Notes: generated by a model not told the origin, from the sequence alone. Shown: positions 44,344 through 52,955, counted from the first letter of the stretch. The stretch is DNA of 64,000 bases from Hyphococcus sp. (GCA_021776245.1 JAJFGF010000046.1:62001-126000); one strand, 5' to 3'. A program made the numbers and translations.

Positions 44344-45210
44344 TCAAACCCGCCGCCTTACCGCTTCATAAATCCGCTCGCCAAGTTCCGGACCCTGTTG
44401 CGGATAAAGAAACGGTTCGACCAATTCCAATTCTATGAGCAGGAGATTGCCGTCTTCCCCGCGCAACATATCGACGCGTGCGTATAGCGGATTTTCGTCG
44501 AGAGCAGATAATACTTTTGCGGCGACCGCGGCGTCTTCCGGCGAAGCATTGATCGGCGCTTCCGTCCCGCCATAAGTCGCCTGAATGCGGTAATCGTCTT
44601 TCGCAGGTTTTTTGATCACGGCGTGGCAAAACGCGCCGTCAATAAAGACAAAGCTGTATTCCCCCTCGCTTGTAATTGATTCCAGAAAAGGTTGAACCAT
44701 CATCGGCTCTGTCATTTGCGGGACACGATCATGCCGGTGCAGGCGATGCTGGCCTTCGGCGCTGGCGCCGACCTGCCGCTTGAGCACAATTTGGTCGGTA
44801 TCAAACGCATCAAAGGCAGCGCTTATGGCGTCTTCACTTGACCGATCAATCCATAATGTCGGAATGAGTGCGGCGCCTTTATCGCCAAGTGCTTGCAGAT
44901 AGGTTTTGCGACTGTTCCATTTCACCATTGCCGGGGAGTTAAATAACCGCGTAACGCTGGCAATCGTCCCAAGCGCGGCGAGAAACTCCTCAAGCCGGTC
45001 CGGATAGTCCCAGGCTGTGCCAATGATGACCGCGTCAAATTCTTTCCAGTCAGCATTTTTGTCGTCCCATGCAAGGTCGATAATACTGGCGCTGTGCGCC
45101 TCAAATGCTGATCTAAGGCAAGCCATCATCTGGTCATGTTCAAAGGCGTCGCGGCGCCGGTTTGGTGCGCCGGGAAGCGTAACTTCGGATGCGAGATAGG
45201 CGACTTGCAT
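44344..45210 (-). CDS. ATP-grasp family protein (RimK/glutathione-synthetase-like)
   Basis: The 288-residue protein has an N-terminal Rossmann-like domain (QVAYLASEVTLPGAPNRRRD; DAVIIGTAWDYPDRLEEFL), then the ATP-grasp fold with the lid QIVLKRQVGASAEGQHRL, MMVQPFLESITSEGEYSFVFI and the metal-site end LLLIELELVEPFLY. Such ligases join a carboxylate to an amine or thiol using ATP. Proteins with this outline occur as uncharacterised RimK-like genes. It is last in a minus-strand operon with an MBL hydrolase and a second, divergent ATP-grasp-like protein, so a small-molecule or peptide modification pathway is a fair inference. Confidence 0.8.
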   Translation of the reverse strand: MQVAYLASEVTLPGAPNRRRDAFEHDQMMACLRSAFEAHSASIIDLAWDDKNADWKEFDAVIIGTAWDYPDRLEEFLAALGTIASVTRLFNSPAMVKWNSRKTYLQALGDKGAALIPTLWIDRSSEDAISAAFDAFDTDQIVLKRQVGASAEGQHRLHRHDRVPQMTEPMMVQPFLESITSEGEYSFVFIDGAFCHAVIKKPAKDDYRIQATYGGTEAPINASPEDAAVAAKVLSALDENPLYARVDMLRGEDGNLLLIELELVEPFLYPQQGPELGERIYEAVRRRV

Positions 45211-45250
45211 AGCTTTCCAATTGGACCAATCGCGCTGCCTGCCAGGCCGC

Positions 45251-46156
45251 TTATTCTTTCAGGCGATATTGCGAGCTCATCTCGGGCCGGCCATCGCACG
45301 CCACCGTTCCATTGCCGACGAGCCGGATAAGATGCGCCAGAACATTGAGCGCCGCAGCGCCATGAAGGCGTTTATCGATATCTGCATACATCACGGTCAC
45401 AATCTCTTTAATCTTGGTGCGGCCGTTTTTAAGTTGCTCAATGATTTGCCCGTCGCGCATCAGCCGGTGTGTTCTAACGGCGCGCACGAATCGATGAGGG
45501 TTATTAATCGGCGCCCCGTGGGTCGGCAAATAGATTTCGTCATCACGCGAAAGCAACTTGCCCAGACTTTCGATATAGGCGCTCATATCTCCGTCCGGCG
45601 GGGCAACGACCGTGGTCGCCCAACCCATCATGTGATCGCCGGTAAACAACGCTTTTTGTTGCTGAAATGCGAAGCACAAATGGTTCGACAGGTGTCCCGG
45701 CGTATGCACGGCGTCAATACGCCAGTTCGGGCCGTCGATCATTTCGCCGTCGCCGATCAATTGATCTGGCCTGAAGGAATAATCGGCGCCTTCGTCGAGC
45801 GCTGGCGCATCATGTGCTTGTTCGCGCACCGGGTGCGGGCCGAAACCGAGGATCGGCGCGCCACAGCGAGTGGCAAAATCTCTGGCGCCGCCGCAATGAT
45901 CGGAATGGGTATGGGTAATCAGGATATGGCTGACGCTTTCGCCTGCAAGCGCCGCCATCAGCGCATCCAAATGGGCCGGATCATTAGGCCCTGGATCGAT
46001 GACAGCGACCTCGCCGGCGCCAACAATATATGTTCCGCTGCCGGTATAGGTGAAAGGCCCCGGATTATTGGCGATGACGCGCCGGACGCCAGGCAAGATC
46101 GCATCAGCGACGCCTGGGGTAAAATCAATATTTTTGACAAATGGAATGCCGGCCAA
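45251..46156 (-). CDS. MBL-fold metallohydrolase (LACTB2-like)
   Basis: The metallo-beta-lactamase fold is shown by VAVIDPGPNDPAHLDAL, the zinc motif HTHSDHCGG, HTPGHLSNHLCF and LFTGDHMMG, and a C-terminal helical domain (~225-290) typical of the LACTB2/beta-lactamase-like 2 subgroup, which includes endoribonucleases and thioester hydrolases. The start is a TTG 15 bp after the upstream stop, with AGGG in front; no ATG is available before the fold. It lies between two ATP-grasp-like genes in one operon, so a hydrolase acting on their product or by-product is possible. Confidence 0.87.
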   Translation of the reverse strand: MAGIPFVKNIDFTPGVADAILPGVRRVIANNPGPFTYTGSGTYIVGAGEVAVIDPGPNDPAHLDALMAALAGESVSHILITHTHSDHCGGARDFATRCGAPILGFGPHPVREQAHDAPALDEGADYSFRPDQLIGDGEMIDGPNWRIDAVHTPGHLSNHLCFAFQQQKALFTGDHMMGWATTVVAPPDGDMSAYIESLGKLLSRDDEIYLPTHGAPINNPHRFVRAVRTHRLMRDGQIIEQLKNGRTKIKEIVTVMYADIDKRLHGAAALNVLAHLIRLVGNGTVACDGRPEMSSQYRLKE

Positions 46157-46170
46157 TGAGGGGCCCTGTT

Positions 46171-47103
46171 TCAGGTTGCGACGGCGTCGTCGACCATCGC
46201 TGCGAACGCATCAGCGAGACCGCGCATCGCCTTCAGCTTGTCGGGCGCGCGCATGGCCGATGGAGGCCCCATATCCGTCTTGTTGGCGTCGACGATATAA
46301 ATGCGTCCGTCATCACGATTGCGCAGAACATCGAGCCCGCCGAAATCCATCGACATGGCGCTGGCAAAAGCGGCGATTTTCCCTTGTTCGTCGCGCGATA
46401 GCATAGCGTCGGTGTCAACCAGATCGACGCGATGATTTTCGTTTGAGAAACGCAAATCGCGCGCGCGCCGCTTCAGGAAGACGTAAGGAATCTTTCCGCC
46501 GACGATCGGTGTTCTGATGTCGATATGTTCAACGCCGTCGAAGGTATTTTCGATAACGCGCTGATAAACGCAATTGGGTTTTACGGTCTCGACCGGACAG
46601 GCGACGATGCGACCGTCATGTTTGCCATTAGCTTCTGACTTCTCAACGGCGCAGCCTTGGCTGGTCAACGGATCGATATTGAGGCTGTAGCCAAATGTCT
46701 CATGAAAGATTCGGCCGACAACGCTCTTGCGGATGTCATAACAGCCAATGTTGAACGCTGGTTTGCTGGTCGGTGTCTGGCGCGGCGCCGTCAGGAATTC
46801 GCGGTCTTCAAAATAGAAATGAAGGTCGGCTTCCACCGGGTCATCGACGATTTTTACATCAGCCAGCTGACAGACTGGCCAGATGGCATAATAAGAGCGC
46901 GGCTTTTTTGGAAAGAAGGAAATCCGCGCACGTGGCTCGCGGCCCTTCACAAACCGCGTCGCGCGCAACGCATTAACCAACCAGACAAAACTGGCAATGC
47001 TGATGACGTCGCGGGCAAAGCCAGGCGTTAACGGTATTTCAGCGCCGGTCTCGGTTGCGACCAGCTGGTTCCCGTTAATTTTGAAATCGCCAAAAACTGA
47101 CAT
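46171..47103 (-). CDS. protein of unknown function with ATP-grasp-like C-terminus
   Basis: I do not recognise the whole protein. The N-terminal half has SYYAIWPVCQLADVKIVDDP and FNIGCYDIRKSVVGRIFHETFGYSLNIDP blocks. The second half resembles the catalytic end of ATP-grasp ligases: GKIPYVFLKRRARDLRFSNENH, FASAMSMDFGGLDVLRNRDDGRIYIVDANKTDMGPP, where the DxN pair would hold magnesium. The ATP lid is not obvious. It is 310 residues long; GAGGTATC precedes ATG 47103. It leads an operon with an MBL hydrolase and a RimK-like ligase. Confidence 0.6.
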   Translation of the reverse strand: MSVFGDFKINGNQLVATETGAEIPLTPGFARDVISIASFVWLVNALRATRFVKGREPRARISFFPKKPRSYYAIWPVCQLADVKIVDDPVEADLHFYFEDREFLTAPRQTPTSKPAFNIGCYDIRKSVVGRIFHETFGYSLNIDPLTSQGCAVEKSEANGKHDGRIVACPVETVKPNCVYQRVIENTFDGVEHIDIRTPIVGGKIPYVFLKRRARDLRFSNENHRVDLVDTDAMLSRDEQGKIAAFASAMSMDFGGLDVLRNRDDGRIYIVDANKTDMGPPSAMRAPDKLKAMRGLADAFAAMVDDAVAT

Positions 47104-47235
47104 TGATACCTCACGGCCAAAGAGCCGCCTTGCCTACTCCCTTATGAACATGGCTTTTTCTGCGATGACAAGGAAATAAAGAGACCGTGAACGCCTATTT
47201 TCGCCGGGCGGCGCGGCATTTGCGACAAAGCGCAC

Positions 47236-47592
47236 ATGTGTCTCAATAGTAAACAGACCCTTAACGCAGCGGCCGCAATTTTATCTGCCGGGCTGGCTCT
47301 TGTCGCGGCTGCTCAGGCTGGTGAGGCTGTCTCTGGGTCCGCAGGCGGCGTGGCGGTTGGCGAAGGCGCCGGCGGCGTCACTGACCGGGCCTATGTTACG
47401 GCGCCGCCAAATTATCTCTATGTAGTGGAAAAAGAACGGGGGAGTTTCCTCGATTGCGGCGCGGGTCAGGAAGCGCGCGCTGTCGACGAGGACGGGCGCG
47501 ATCTTGCTGCGCTGCGCTGCGGCGTCACCCTCACCGAGACCATCGTTATTCCGGCTGCTGCGGCAAGCGCACGCGTGATCATCCATTATTGA
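47236..47592 (+). CDS. small exported protein of unknown function
   Basis: The 118-residue frame has a plausible signal peptide (NAAAAILSAGLALVAAAQAG, cut near residue 29), a Gly-rich segment, then a compact part with two Cys (FLDCGAG, AALRCG) that could pair. No ribosome site is clear before ATG 47236 and no family is recognised. It is divergent from the ATP-grasp/MBL operon and convergent with the next small exported protein. Support is from codon pattern and the export signal only. Confidence 0.5.
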   Translation: MCLNSKQTLNAAAAILSAGLALVAAAQAGEAVSGSAGGVAVGEGAGGVTDRAYVTAPPNYLYVVEKERGSFLDCGAGQEARAVDEDGRDLAALRCGVTLTETIVIPAAAASARVIIHY

Positions 47593-47607
47593 TTGATTGT
47601 CGGCGGC

Positions 47608-48015
47608 TCATTCTTCTTCGGCGCGCAGGCGGCGCATCAGGCAGGCGTCGGTTTCAAAACCTTGTTCCGTACGACGCGCGGCGACAGCGTATTTTTTGCC
47701 ATAGTCAAAATTGACGCCGCATTGTTTTTCTTTAGTGGAATGCCAGATTTTGGTGCGGCCTTTTAAGCTTGCATTCGATCCGTTGATATTAAAAATTGTG
47801 GCTTGCCGGTCTGCCGGCGACAAACCATCGGCGGAAAGCGTAACCTCCGCGTCGATAACCAGCCCTTCAAGGATAACGAACGCCGTTTCATCTTGATCTG
47901 GACAGCGGCACTCCGAAAAGCGAATCGACGGCGCCTTGCGGGATGAGGGCGGCCGAACTCCAACCTCCGGCGCAGGCTGGAGAAACATGGCAAGGACTGC
48001 GACGAAACTTATCAA
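47608..48015 (-). CDS. exported protein of unknown function
   Basis: There is no ATG; TTG 48015 with GGAG eight bases upstream gives a signal peptide (ISFVAVLAMFLQPAPE) and 135 residues. The mature part has FSECRCPDQDETAFVILEGLVIDAEVTL, which suggests a beta-sandwich, and later KQCGVNFDYGKKYAVAA and DACLMRRL, so four Cys in all. That Cys and aromatic pattern recalls small lipoprotein-like or TIMP/netrin-type folds (CxCP then KQCGVNFDYGKKYAVAA), a tentative guess. It is downstream of the phosphatase-like gene on the same strand. Confidence 0.6.
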   Translation of the reverse strand: MISFVAVLAMFLQPAPEVGVRPPSSRKAPSIRFSECRCPDQDETAFVILEGLVIDAEVTLSADGLSPADRQATIFNINGSNASLKGRTKIWHSTKEKQCGVNFDYGKKYAVAARRTEQGFETDACLMRRLRAEEE

Positions 48016-48044
48016 CGTGATTACTCCGCTTTGTCGATCTGCGC

Positions 48045-48479
48045 TTATTGTTTGGCCAAGGCGTCAAGCACAGGCCGGTGTGCAGAAACATCATAGCCCG
48101 CTGCGGCGGCTTTTTCGATAATTTCTTCCACCGGCGCGCCGGCGCTTGCCGACGCATAGGCGTCGAGAAAGATTGATCGGGTTCCGCTGCGACAAAACCC
48201 CAGCGCTTTGCCAGGATTGAGACGGCGCGTTTGCAGATAAGCGTCCACATGATCCGGCGTAATGCCGGTCCCGCCGACCGGGATATGGGCATAGTTGAGG
48301 CCGGCTTCTTTTGCCGCCGCTTCCAGCTCTTCGCTTTTTGGCTGTCCCAGCATCTCTTCATCGGGCCGGTTGTTAATGATGAGGCGAAAACCCGCCGAGG
48401 CCGCATCTCTGATATCGTCCTTGGATAATTGTGGGGCGACCCAGAATTCTTCGGTTACCGAGGTGAATTTGTCAGACAT
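48045..48479 (-). CDS. TIGR01244-type phosphatase/sulfurtransferase (Blh N-terminal-like)
   Basis: The DUF442 fold is a dual-specificity-phosphatase relative found fused to persulfide dioxygenases or standing alone. Seen are WVAPQLSKDDIRDAASAGFRLIINNRPDEE and the active-site loop FCRSGTRS (Cx5R). ATG 48479 is preceded by GGAG; the frame to 48524 is longer than the family. Stand-alone members are linked to sulfide or persulfide metabolism, but no dioxygenase gene lies nearby, so that link is unproven. The length is 144 residues. Confidence 0.85.
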   Translation of the reverse strand: MSDKFTSVTEEFWVAPQLSKDDIRDAASAGFRLIINNRPDEEMLGQPKSEELEAAAKEAGLNYAHIPVGGTGITPDHVDAYLQTRRLNPGKALGFCRSGTRSIFLDAYASASAGAPVEEIIEKAAAAGYDVSAHRPVLDALAKQ

Positions 48480-48549
48480 TTTCGCTCCGTCCCTATTTCG
48501 TGTAACAACCATATAGTTGTGCAATCACGAAATTAGTAGGTAGCGCCCG

Positions 48550-48969
48550 ATGACCCTTTCGCCCTTTCACCTTGCGATCCCGGTAGACGATCTCGAAAAG
48601 GCGGACGCATTTTATGGCGGCCTTATGGGTTGCGCGCCGGGACGGCGTTCCGATCAATGGATTGATTTTAATTTTTTCGGCCATCAACTGGTGACCCATC
48701 TCGCGCCGGACGAATGCGGATTGGCGGCGACAAATGATGTTGACGGCAAAAAAGTGCCGGTCAAACATTTTGGCGTCGTGCTTGAGCCGCAAAACTGGGA
48801 AACGCTTGCTGCGCGCTTACAAGCGGCGGGCGTTGAATTTATTATTGAGCCGGGCGTGCGCTTCAGGGGTGAACCAGGCGAACAGGGAACGTTTTTTCTT
48901 CTGGACCCCGCAGGAAACGCGCTGGAATTTAAGTGCTTTAGGGACATGGAGCAGCTGTTTGCCTCCTAG
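48550..48969 (+). CDS. VOC-family (glyoxalase-like) protein
   Basis: The 139-residue protein has a two-beta-alpha-beta-beta-beta vicinal oxygen chelate fold: FHLAIPVDDLEKADAFYGGLMG at the N-terminus, FGHQLVTHLAP, KHFGVVLEPQNWETLAARLQAAGVEFIIEP, and GEQGTFFLLDPAGNALEFK at the C-terminus. The His and Glu metal positions (FHLAIP, NALEFK) are kept. It resembles the small FosX/dioxygenase-like VOC group with no assigned substrate. It is divergent from the phosphatase-like gene. Confidence 0.85.
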   Translation: MTLSPFHLAIPVDDLEKADAFYGGLMGCAPGRRSDQWIDFNFFGHQLVTHLAPDECGLAATNDVDGKKVPVKHFGVVLEPQNWETLAARLQAAGVEFIIEPGVRFRGEPGEQGTFFLLDPAGNALEFKCFRDMEQLFAS

Positions 48970-49095
48970 AACTTGATGTCTCCGATGCAAATAGAAAATA
49001 TCTGAGTGTCGATTTCGCATGGGCTTCTGCGTCATCAAAACATGCGGCGGCTGTTTGCGCCGCTATGCAGATTTTGCAGTGAAAAGGAGACAACA

Positions 49096-49407
49096 ATGCC
49101 GAAATTTTTATACGTCTATCATGGCGGTTCAAAACCACAGTCACCTGAAGAAGGCGAAAAAGTCATGGCGAAATGGTACGCCTGGTTTGAAAAACTGGGT
49201 GCTGCGGTCGTCGATGGAGGCAATCCTGTGGGACTGTCCAATACTGTTTGCGGCGGATCGGTCGCTGATAATGGAGGCGCCAACCCGGCTTCTGGCTACA
49301 GCATTATCAGTGCGGAAAATATCGATGACGCTGCAGAAAAAGCAAAAGGATGCCCAATTCACGACAATGGCGGCAGCGTCGAAGTCGCCGAAATAATTGA
49401 GATGTGA
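49096..49407 (+). CDS. YCII-related small protein
   Basis: The 103-residue protein starts at ATG 49096 after AAAAGGAGA. MPKFLYVYHGG, the EEGEKVMAKWYAWFEKLGAAVVDGGNPVG helix-loop and the SGYSIISAENIDDAAEKAKGCPI block fit the YciI/DGPF-like ferredoxin-fold group, where a conserved His-Asp pair (here around CPIHDNGG) is proposed to be catalytic. Members are stress or antibiotic-linked but unassigned. Its neighbours are also small VOC proteins on the same strand. Confidence 0.8.
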   Translation: MPKFLYVYHGGSKPQSPEEGEKVMAKWYAWFEKLGAAVVDGGNPVGLSNTVCGGSVADNGGANPASGYSIISAENIDDAAEKAKGCPIHDNGGSVEVAEIIEM

Positions 49408-49475
49408 AGATCCTGAATGGCGCTGCCGGTTCCCTCTTGAATCGGCGGCGACCGATTTTTATCCGGAGATGAACA

Positions 49476-49868
49476 ATGAATATTCCTGACGGGTTTGCAC
49501 AAATAGCGCCTTATGTTTTTGCAACCAACGCAGGCGCATATATGGATCATTTGGCGGCGGCGCTTGGCGGTAATGTAACTGATCGCTCGACGCGCCCGGA
49601 CGGCAAAATCGCGAATGGACATATCCGTTTTGGCGAAGCGAGCATCATGATCTCGGAGGCCGGTCGCGGCTTTCCACCGTCGCAATCGACTTTTTATCTT
49701 TATGTTGAAAACGCCGATGCGGCGATGAAACATGCCCTGGAACACGGCATGGAGAAAATCATGGAAGTTGCGGATATGCCCTATGGCGACCGGCAGGGCG
49801 GCGCAAAAGATATTGCGGGTAATATCTGGTGGTTGTCACAGCATCTCACCGATGCGCCGTATCAATGA
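49476..49868 (+). CDS. PhnB-like VOC-family protein
   Basis: The 130-residue protein matches the PhnB/3-demethylubiquinone-like glyoxalase group: IAPYVFATNAGAYMDHLAAALGG, HIRFGEASIMISEAG, STFYLYVENADAAMKHALEHG and YGDRQGGAKDIAGNIWWLSQH, the last being its hallmark C-terminal block. The activity is unknown. GGAGATGAAC precedes the ATG. With the YCII and first VOC genes it forms a run of small single-domain proteins. Confidence 0.85.
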   Translation: MNIPDGFAQIAPYVFATNAGAYMDHLAAALGGNVTDRSTRPDGKIANGHIRFGEASIMISEAGRGFPPSQSTFYLYVENADAAMKHALEHGMEKIMEVADMPYGDRQGGAKDIAGNIWWLSQHLTDAPYQ

Positions 49869-49898
49869 TGCGGCGCCAAGGCATGGCGCGACGGGCTG

Positions 49899-50003
49899 CT
49901 AATCTTCGTCTCCAATATCGCCAAGGGACCTGATCGCCACCCAGATGTTCCAGAGCACGAAAACCGACAGTGCGAAAACAATCAGAAACTGCCAAAAGGT
50001 CAT
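49899..50003 (-). CDS. 34-residue membrane peptide
   Basis: The frame from ATG 50003 encodes MTFWQFLIVFALSVFVLWNIW followed by VAIRSLGDIGDED and a stop. That is one membrane helix with an aromatic belt (three Trp) and an acidic cytoplasmic tail, a composition typical of real small membrane proteins. The ribosome site is weak. It lies between the PhnB-like gene and the amidohydrolase gene on the latter's strand. Its function is unknown. Confidence 0.45.
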   Translation of the reverse strand: MTFWQFLIVFALSVFVLWNIWVAIRSLGDIGDED

Positions 50004-50086
50004 GCGCGCTATCTGGGGTGAATATGCCTGAACCACAACCAAATTCACGACAATTGTGATCGATCTCCGTCAGGCGCAACTGTCGG

Positions 50087-51772
50087 CTAATTGCGTGCAT
50101 CAAATACAATCACACCGTCCACAACCGTCATTACCGGCTTGGCCGCAAGAATTTCATCTTCGGCAATTGTCATGATGTCTGTTGAAAAAACCGTGAAATC
50201 GGCGCGCTTGCCGGGCTCGATGGCGCCCAGAATATCTTCCTGAAAAGAGGCATAGGCTGGCCAGAGTGTAAACATTTTCAATGCTTCAGCGCGGGTGACA
50301 GCTTCCGATGCACGCCAATTGTCATCCTGATAGCCATTGAGGCCGCGGCGTGCGACGGCGGCGTAAAATTCGATCAGCGGATTACCGCGCTCAACCGGCG
50401 CGTCAGAGCCCGCCGCGATGATGGCGCCTGCATCGATCAGCGAACGCCATGCATAGGCGCCGTCAAGCCGAACCGGCCCGAGCCGGTCCGGCGCAAAAAA
50501 TAAATCCCCGATCGCATGGCTTGGCTGCATGGAGGGGATAACGCCAAGTTCCGCAAAGCGCGGAATATCATCAAGGTGCAGGATTTGCGCGTGCTCGATT
50601 CGCCAGCGCCGGTCCGCCCCAGCGCCGTCAAAAACATCTTCATACCAGTCGAGCACCAGCTGATTGCCGCGATCGCCGATCGCATGGGTGTTGACTTGGA
50701 TGCCAGCCGCAAGCGCTCGGCGCATGATATCCAGCGCTTCCGGTTCCTCCATTAGCAAAAGACCAGTGCTGGCTGGTGAGTCGGAATAAGGCGAAGATAG
50801 CGCCGCTCCGCGTGAGCCAAGCGCCCCGTCGGCGTAAAGTTTTAAGGCGCGGGTAATGATGCGTTTGCTGGCGTTGGTGCGCGGCGCGTTTTCAAGAAGC
50901 CAATCAAGCCCTTCCTTATCGATGGAATTATAGACGCGAATGTTGAGCTCTTGCTCACCGGCGAGGCGCTCCATGATTTCAACATTTTCCGGATCGACTG
51001 ACATCGAGTGAATGCCAGTCCATCCGTAGGCGGCGTAAACTTGAGACGCTTTTCGATAAGCTTCTTCCTTGCGGGAAATCGACGGCGCATCGATCAGATC
51101 GGCGACAAGCGACTGCGCATTATCGATCAAAAGGCCGGTGGCTTCGCCGTTTTCGAGTGTGCGCACTTCGCCGCCTGTGATTTGCGTTTGCGCCGTAACG
51201 CCGGATTTTTCCATGGCGTAGCTGTTTACGACTAACGCGTGCCCGTCGGCTCGGCGGAGAATTACCGGGTTGTTCGGCGACACCGGATCCAGGTCCGATC
51301 GGCGGGGAAAACGCCCTTCAGGCCAATGGGTTTCAATCCAGCCGCGCCCAAAGACCGTCTCTCCGGCAGGCGCTTTTTCAACTTCTGATCGGACGATTTC
51401 CACAAGTTCTGCGATTGACGCGACGTCCTCCAGATTGAGCGTCAGCTCGCGCATGCCGATGCCGAGAAGATGCGCGTGGGCGTCAGTAAATCCCGGATAC
51501 ATTGCTGCGCCGGCCAGATCGACAATCTCGTAATTCCCGCCAGCGCTTTCCTCGATCAGCGTGCGCGTACCGACGGCGACAACGGCGCCGCCGCTGACAG
51601 CGACAGCCTCAACCGTCGGCGCCTCATCGACGCCTGTATAGATCGGCCCACCGGTGTAAATCGTGACGTCTTGACTGTTCTTTGCTTGCTTACCGGTCCC
51701 GTCTTCGGGCGCGCAGGCGGCCAGGGCCAGCGCTGCAATTACAGGTAAAAGTTGTGGTCGGGAAACTGCCAT
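50087..51772 (-). CDS. YtcJ-like amidohydrolase lipoprotein
   Basis: The signal ends ALAAC (Cys 20). The 561-residue protein is a metal-dependent hydrolase of the YtcJ/NfdA group: MYPGFTDAHAHLLGIG (metal HxH), RGWIETHWPEGRFPRRSDLD, YADGALGSRGAAL, NTHAIGDRGN, RIEHAQILH and AAGSDAPVERGNPL with the final metal Asp. Members hydrolyse N-substituted formamides and similar amides; lipoprotein export puts this one in the periplasm. The small composite domain beta-strands VTIYTGGPIYTG and DFTVFSTDIM flank the barrel. Confidence 0.9.
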   Translation of the reverse strand: MAVSRPQLLPVIAALALAACAPEDGTGKQAKNSQDVTIYTGGPIYTGVDEAPTVEAVAVSGGAVVAVGTRTLIEESAGGNYEIVDLAGAAMYPGFTDAHAHLLGIGMRELTLNLEDVASIAELVEIVRSEVEKAPAGETVFGRGWIETHWPEGRFPRRSDLDPVSPNNPVILRRADGHALVVNSYAMEKSGVTAQTQITGGEVRTLENGEATGLLIDNAQSLVADLIDAPSISRKEEAYRKASQVYAAYGWTGIHSMSVDPENVEIMERLAGEQELNIRVYNSIDKEGLDWLLENAPRTNASKRIITRALKLYADGALGSRGAALSSPYSDSPASTGLLLMEEPEALDIMRRALAAGIQVNTHAIGDRGNQLVLDWYEDVFDGAGADRRWRIEHAQILHLDDIPRFAELGVIPSMQPSHAIGDLFFAPDRLGPVRLDGAYAWRSLIDAGAIIAAGSDAPVERGNPLIEFYAAVARRGLNGYQDDNWRASEAVTRAEALKMFTLWPAYASFQEDILGAIEPGKRADFTVFSTDIMTIAEDEILAAKPVMTVVDGVIVFDARN

Positions 51773-52076
51773 TGTCAGGTCCTGTCATTAGCGGGCGGGC
51801 GCGTGCGTTATGCGCCCGGTCTATCGTTCAGCGCGGGGCGCGGCAAGAAGGGCGGCAAATACGCAACTTTTCCCGTAAAAGGCGAGTGGCGCGCAAATGG
51901 ACGCTGTTGGGTTGTGCAGCGCAGTAAAAATCTTTGGAATTTTGTCTTAAATCGTTGAATTAAGTATGTTTCCCGATTGACTTGGCGCGCAAAATGTCGA
52001 TGGTAAAGGCGACGTTAACATCTTGTAACAGTACCGCGCATCATTCAGGGGCGCGAAGGTTCGACAAGGGGGACCG
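51773..52076. other. intergenic region upstream of the VPLPA-CTERM gene
   Basis: There is no gene here. CTTAA/TTAAG half-sites flank nine bases near 51950. TTAACATCTTGTAAC near 52014-52030 is a near-miss of the CtrA box. The AAGGGGG ribosome site of the next gene lies near its end. I see no clear promoter consensus. Confidence 0.3.
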
Positions 52077-52745
52077 ATGAAGAAGATTTTCGCCTTTGCA
52101 GTAGCATCACTCGCGGTGGGCTTTGCATCGTTGGCGGCGCAAGCTGCGCCTGTCGATTTTGTCTCTTACGCCGCTGGCAATGAGCACGGCGTTGCAAGCG
52201 GGACATCCGTAAATATTAACGGCGTCAACATGAAGTTGCTGTCGAATTACAATCCTTATTTTGATGATGTTGATTTGATCTCACGCAAGCCGGGCGGGCT
52301 GGGCGTGTGTCGCAGCCTGCACACGACGGTCAACGGCGTAGCCAACCAATGTAACCCCGGCAGCGACGACAGTATCGACGGAGCCGGCGGCGTTAATGAG
52401 TATATAAAAATACTCTTTGAAGACGGTCCGTATGACGTTCGCAACCTTTCATTCAACGACGGACAACACAACAATCTCAACACTAATAATGTCGCTCAAT
52501 TGACATATATGATTTTGGATGCGGTCGGCGGCGTGTTGACGTCTGCAACCACCACATTTGCCAATCTCGTGGCGATGGCTGCCGCAGGCGCTTTTCTTCA
52601 GGTTGCGGGCATAGGCTTTGAGTATGTTGACACAGAGTTTTACGTTGACACGGTCTCCGACGTGCCGATCCCTGCAGCGTTGCCGCTGCTCTTGTCAGGC
52701 CTGGCGGGACTTGGTTTCGCCGCGCGGCGCAAGAAAGTCAGGTAA
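52077..52745 (+). CDS. VPLPA-CTERM sorting-domain exported protein
   Basis: The 222-residue protein has a signal peptide (MKKIFAFAVASLAVGFASLAAQA) and a C-terminal sorting tag VPIPAALPLLLSGLAGLGF followed by AARRKK: motif, membrane helix, basic end. That is the VPLPA-CTERM variant recognised by exosortase-type transpeptidases and linked to exopolysaccharide and biofilm production. The middle is a beta-rich Asn/Asp/Gly segment with two Cys (GVCRSL, NQCNPG). The matching exosortase is not in this window. It is followed by a strong terminator, so it is a single-gene unit. Confidence 0.88.
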   Translation: MKKIFAFAVASLAVGFASLAAQAAPVDFVSYAAGNEHGVASGTSVNINGVNMKLLSNYNPYFDDVDLISRKPGGLGVCRSLHTTVNGVANQCNPGSDDSIDGAGGVNEYIKILFEDGPYDVRNLSFNDGQHNNLNTNNVAQLTYMILDAVGGVLTSATTTFANLVAMAAAGAFLQVAGIGFEYVDTEFYVDTVSDVPIPAALPLLLSGLAGLGFAARRKKVR

Positions 52746-52771
52746 GCTACATTCTGCCCGTTGGGTATAAT

Positions 52772-52806
52772 AAAACCGGCCTCTTAATTTGGAGGCCGGT
52801 TTTTTT
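52772..52806 (+). terminator. intrinsic terminator after the VPLPA-CTERM gene
   Basis: AAAACCGGCCTC (52772-52783) pairs perfectly with GAGGCCGGTTTT (52792-52803) over an 8-nt loop, followed by a run of T to 52806. It is a textbook rho-independent terminator. Confidence 0.93.
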
Positions 52807-52878
52807 ATAGCAGCCATTTGCATTGCTTAATTCAACGCCGCAAGGATGTTCCAATTGAGTGCGGGCCGGTAAAAAAGA

Positions 52879-52955
52879 TGGTCGGAGTGAGTGGATTCGA
52901 ACCACCGGCCCCTGCCTCCCGAAGACAGTGCTCTACCAGGCTGAGCTACACTCCG
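52879..52955 (-). tRNA. tRNA-Pro (anticodon CGG)
   Basis: The 77-nt minus-strand gene folds fully: acceptor CGGAGTG/CACTCCG, D-arm, anticodon stem CTGTC/GGCAG around loop TTCGGGA (anticodon CGG), five-base variable loop, T-arm with TTCGAAT, discriminator A and an encoded CCA. Confidence 0.95.
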
